DNA of 6,892 bases from Dehalococcoides sp. (GTDB lineage Bacteria > Chloroflexota > Dehalococcoidia > Dehalococcoidales > RBG-16-60-22): the NCBI GenBank assembly GCA_030665795.1, contig DAOUZD010000035.1:1-6892 (forward strand), in the 5' to 3' direction. The notes under the pieces were generated by a model. The model ran no database searches. It was not told the origin of the DNA and was given only the letters and a program-made list of their open reading frames with translations. Positions 5,283 through 6,892 of the stretch are shown here, piece by piece. Both the position numbers and the translations under genes were made by a program. Within the stretch, counting starts at the first letter, position 1; each line of letters opens with the position of its first letter.

Positions 5283-6230
5283 ATGAAAGTAGGTCAAATT
5301 AAAAAAATAGCTGTCGTTGGTGCCGGTCTTATGGGGCATAGTATTGCTCAAGCCTTTGCCCAGGAGGGATTTCCAGTAAATGTGACCGATGCGTTTGAAT
5401 CGGCTCTGGCAGTAGCGAAGAATAGTATCCGCTCAAACCTAGTAACTCTTGTCGAGGAAAAGTTTATGAGCGAGAGCGAGTTAGAACAAACTCTGGATAG
5501 AATCGCCATAGTAAAAGATTTGGCTCAGGCCGTTCGTGATGCGGACTTCGTTACTGAGGCCATATTCGAGGACCTTGAGGCCAAACAGAACATTTTCAAG
5601 GAAATGGAGAGGTTCTGTGCTCCAGATACCATTTTGGCAAGCAATACCTCATCCTTTCGGATGACCGATATTTCTTCCCTCATGACAAAGCCGGAAAGAG
5701 CAATAACAACTCACTGGTTCAATCCGCCACATCTCGTTCCTCTGGTAGAAATCGTACTCGGAGAGAAAACCTCTGAGGAAACATGCCAAACAGCCCAAGA
5801 CTTCCTGGTTAAGATAAAAAAAGTCCCGGTTAGAGTCCGGAAGGAAATTCCCGGATTCCTGATTAACCGAATCCAGGCAGCCATGAACCGGGAAGTGTAT
5901 TCTCTGTCGGAGATGGGAATAGCAAGTGCGGAAGACATTGATTTGGCTGTCGTCGCCAGTCTAGGATTCCGTCTGGCCAGTCTTGGCCCTTTGCGAATAA
6001 GGGACCTGGCAGGGCTGGGGGTAACGTGCAAGGTAGAGGGGGAGCTTTTGAAAGAAATTAACTCCAGCACCGAGGCTCCCAAAATACTCAGGGACAAAGT
6101 AACACGAGGGGAGCTGGGGACTAAGACAGGGAAAGGATTTTTCGAATATACGCCCGAATCAGTAGAGGCGATTATCAAGAAGAGAGACAGGCAATTTATT
6201 CGCCGTTTAAAGGAACTCTATCGTTCTTGA
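5283..6230 (+). CDS. 3-hydroxyacyl-CoA dehydrogenase family protein
   Basis: A 315-aa NAD-dependent dehydrogenase that oxidises a 3-hydroxy group to a 3-keto group. The N-terminal Rossmann fold has GAGLMG at 13-18 and a basic lead-in (KKIAVV). ASNTSSF (119-125) and HWFNPP (144-149) carry the catalytic His144, with E156 in VEIV and N195 in PGFLINRI completing the usual His/Glu/Asn set. The C-terminal helical domain has SAEDIDLAV (215-223) and ends with GELGTKTGKGFFEY (276-289). The HxFNPPHLVPLVE form, in place of the HFFNPVP form of fatty-acid enzymes, resembles lambda-crystallin/carnitine dehydrogenase relatives. The substrate may therefore be a small hydroxy acid or its CoA ester rather than a fatty acyl-CoA (inference). 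The length matches single-function members; there is no hydratase domain. It precedes an epimerase by 131 bp on the same strand. Confidence 0.93.
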   Translation: MKVGQIKKIAVVGAGLMGHSIAQAFAQEGFPVNVTDAFESALAVAKNSIRSNLVTLVEEKFMSESELEQTLDRIAIVKDLAQAVRDADFVTEAIFEDLEAKQNIFKEMERFCAPDTILASNTSSFRMTDISSLMTKPERAITTHWFNPPHLVPLVEIVLGEKTSEETCQTAQDFLVKIKKVPVRVRKEIPGFLINRIQAAMNREVYSLSEMGIASAEDIDLAVVASLGFRLASLGPLRIRDLAGLGVTCKVEGELLKEINSSTEAPKILRDKVTRGELGTKTGKGFFEYTPESVEAIIKKRDRQFIRRLKELYRS

Positions 6231-6361
6231 AAGAACTGGCACCAGTTTGATGACAAAGGTAACCGGTTGCTTGCTGTTTGGTACGGGGTAACAGCTATTA
6301 ACTGCAGTGCTCCTCATTACAGTTAAAATGCAGCGGCAGAGAAAGGGGGTAAATAAAGGAA
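6231..6361 (+). other. Intergenic region before the epimerase, with inverted repeats
   Basis: TTAACTG at 6298-6304 is matched by CAGTTAA at 6320-6326 with a 15-nt spacer, and AACTGG-CA-CCAGTT lies at 6234-6247 directly after the dehydrogenase stop. Neither is followed by a T run, so neither is a convincing terminator. They may be operator sites or leader hairpins. No gene was seen. Confidence 0.35.
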
Positions 6362-6892
6362 ATGTCCAAGCTTATTACGGGTGGGACGGGGTATATTGGG
6401 GCGGAGCTAGCACACATACTGGTTGACCGCGGGGAGGAGGTAGTTTTATTTGACATCGCCATAAACCGGCATCGTATAGAGGCCATTGAGAACAAGGTGA
6501 AGATAGTGCACGGGGACCTGGGCAATTGGTCTGAGGTGATGAATATCATTAAGGATAACAACATCACCGAAATCTACCACTTGGGCTCTATACTTACCTA
6601 CATGTCCGAGCTTAACCCGTGGGCTTCTTTCCGAGCTAACATTATCGGGACCTACAATGTGCTAGAGGCCGCCAGGTTATTTGGCGTGGAGAGGATAATG
6701 TTTGTTAGTACTCTGGGTACTTTTGGCCTGGAGATGGGTGAAGTCATCACTGACATCAGCATCCAGCGACCAGTCAGTATGTACGGTTGCGGCAAGCTCT
6801 ACGGGGAGGGCCTCGGGCGGTTCTACCATAGCAAATTTGGACTGGACTTCCGTTCTATCCGTTTTGCCCACATGATTGGGCCAAACGTTCGC
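6362..6892 (+). CDS. NAD(P)-dependent epimerase/dehydratase (extended SDR), partial
   Basis: N-terminal 177 codons of an extended short-chain dehydrogenase/reductase; the gene runs off the right edge (family length is about 300-330 aa). The Rossmann motif GGTGYIG is at 7-13, an acidic residue ends strand 2 (D31 in LFDIA), HGDL at 50-53 marks the adenine-binding region, and the catalytic Y141-x3-K145 (YGCGK) follows STLGTFG (116-122). IRFAHMIGP (166-174) is the usual RxxxxxGP region. The YGxxKxxGE pattern and the GLDFRSIRF segment resemble UDP-sugar epimerases and L-threonine 3-dehydrogenase relatives. The substrate cannot be fixed without the C-terminal half. ATG at 6362-6364 is preferred; a G-rich AAAGGGGGT lies about 11 nt upstream, with AAAGGA immediately before the ATG. 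It may act with the preceding 3-hydroxy dehydrogenase, but the 131-bp gap leaves co-transcription open. Confidence 0.9.
   Translation, partial: MSKLITGGTGYIGAELAHILVDRGEEVVLFDIAINRHRIEAIENKVKIVHGDLGNWSEVMNIIKDNNITEIYHLGSILTYMSELNPWASFRANIIGTYNVLEAARLFGVERIMFVSTLGTFGLEMGEVITDISIQRPVSMYGCGKLYGEGLGRFYHSKFGLDFRSIRFAHMIGPNVR

Noticed and set aside
5711..6178. Minus-strand open frame of 155 codons inside the dehydrogenase
   Set aside because: It is an antisense shadow of the 3-hydroxyacyl-CoA dehydrogenase; its Ser/Arg/Pro-rich translation is typical of a complementary-frame artefact.
6234..6247. AACTGG-CA-CCAGTT as a rho-independent terminator of the dehydrogenase
   Set aside because: The stem is short, the loop is too small, and no T run follows.

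Overview
The window looks bacterial (possibly archaeal), with dense genes, good Shine-Dalgarno sites (AAGGAGG type) and moderate GC. It reads as an accessory metabolic locus of an anaerobe or environmental lineage. The split transketolase and this style of 2-oxoacid dehydrogenase operon would fit an uncultured Chloroflexota/Dehalococcoidia-like organism, but that assignment is weak inference because no phylogenetic marker is present.

Two divergent gene sets flank a 412-bp intergenic region (4251-4662). The leftward (minus-strand) set is, in transcription order: a free-standing 78-aa lipoyl-domain protein (4014-4250), a bare 2-oxoacid dehydrogenase E2 catalytic core (3241-3999), E1 alpha (2229-3194), E1 beta (1210-2208), a small cupin (790-1197), and the N-terminal subunit of a two-subunit transketolase (750 to 1, running off the left edge). 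Gaps are about 12 to 46 bp, so this is very probably one operon. The rightward set is: a second copy of the same cupin (4663-5070), a 3-hydroxyacyl-CoA dehydrogenase family protein (5283-6230), and an NAD(P)-dependent epimerase/dehydratase (6362 onward, running off the right edge). The last two have their own upstream gaps of 212 and 131 bp, so co-transcription is less certain there.

The leftward genes encode most of a thiamine-diphosphate 2-oxoacid (pyruvate/acetoin-type) dehydrogenase that would decarboxylate a 2-oxo acid or cleave an acyloin and pass the acyl group through lipoyl-lysine to CoA. Its E2 is unusual in three ways. The lipoyl domain is a separate gene, no peripheral subunit-binding domain is visible, and the usual HxxxDG active-site motif reads HRVLTG. 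No E3 (dihydrolipoamide dehydrogenase) is present in the window. A second thiamine-diphosphate enzyme, the transketolase, follows in the same operon, which suggests catabolism of a sugar-like or polyol substrate rather than housekeeping pyruvate oxidation.

The two cupins are about 85% identical in protein and 86% in DNA (350 of 408 bases by hand count). They sit in opposite orientation on either side of the E1/E2 genes, forming a large inverted repeat. The central intergenic region holds an 11-bp inverted repeat enclosing two 16-bp tandem repeats with TATAAT boxes on both strands. It also holds a short coding-like stretch that may be the tail of a lost gene.
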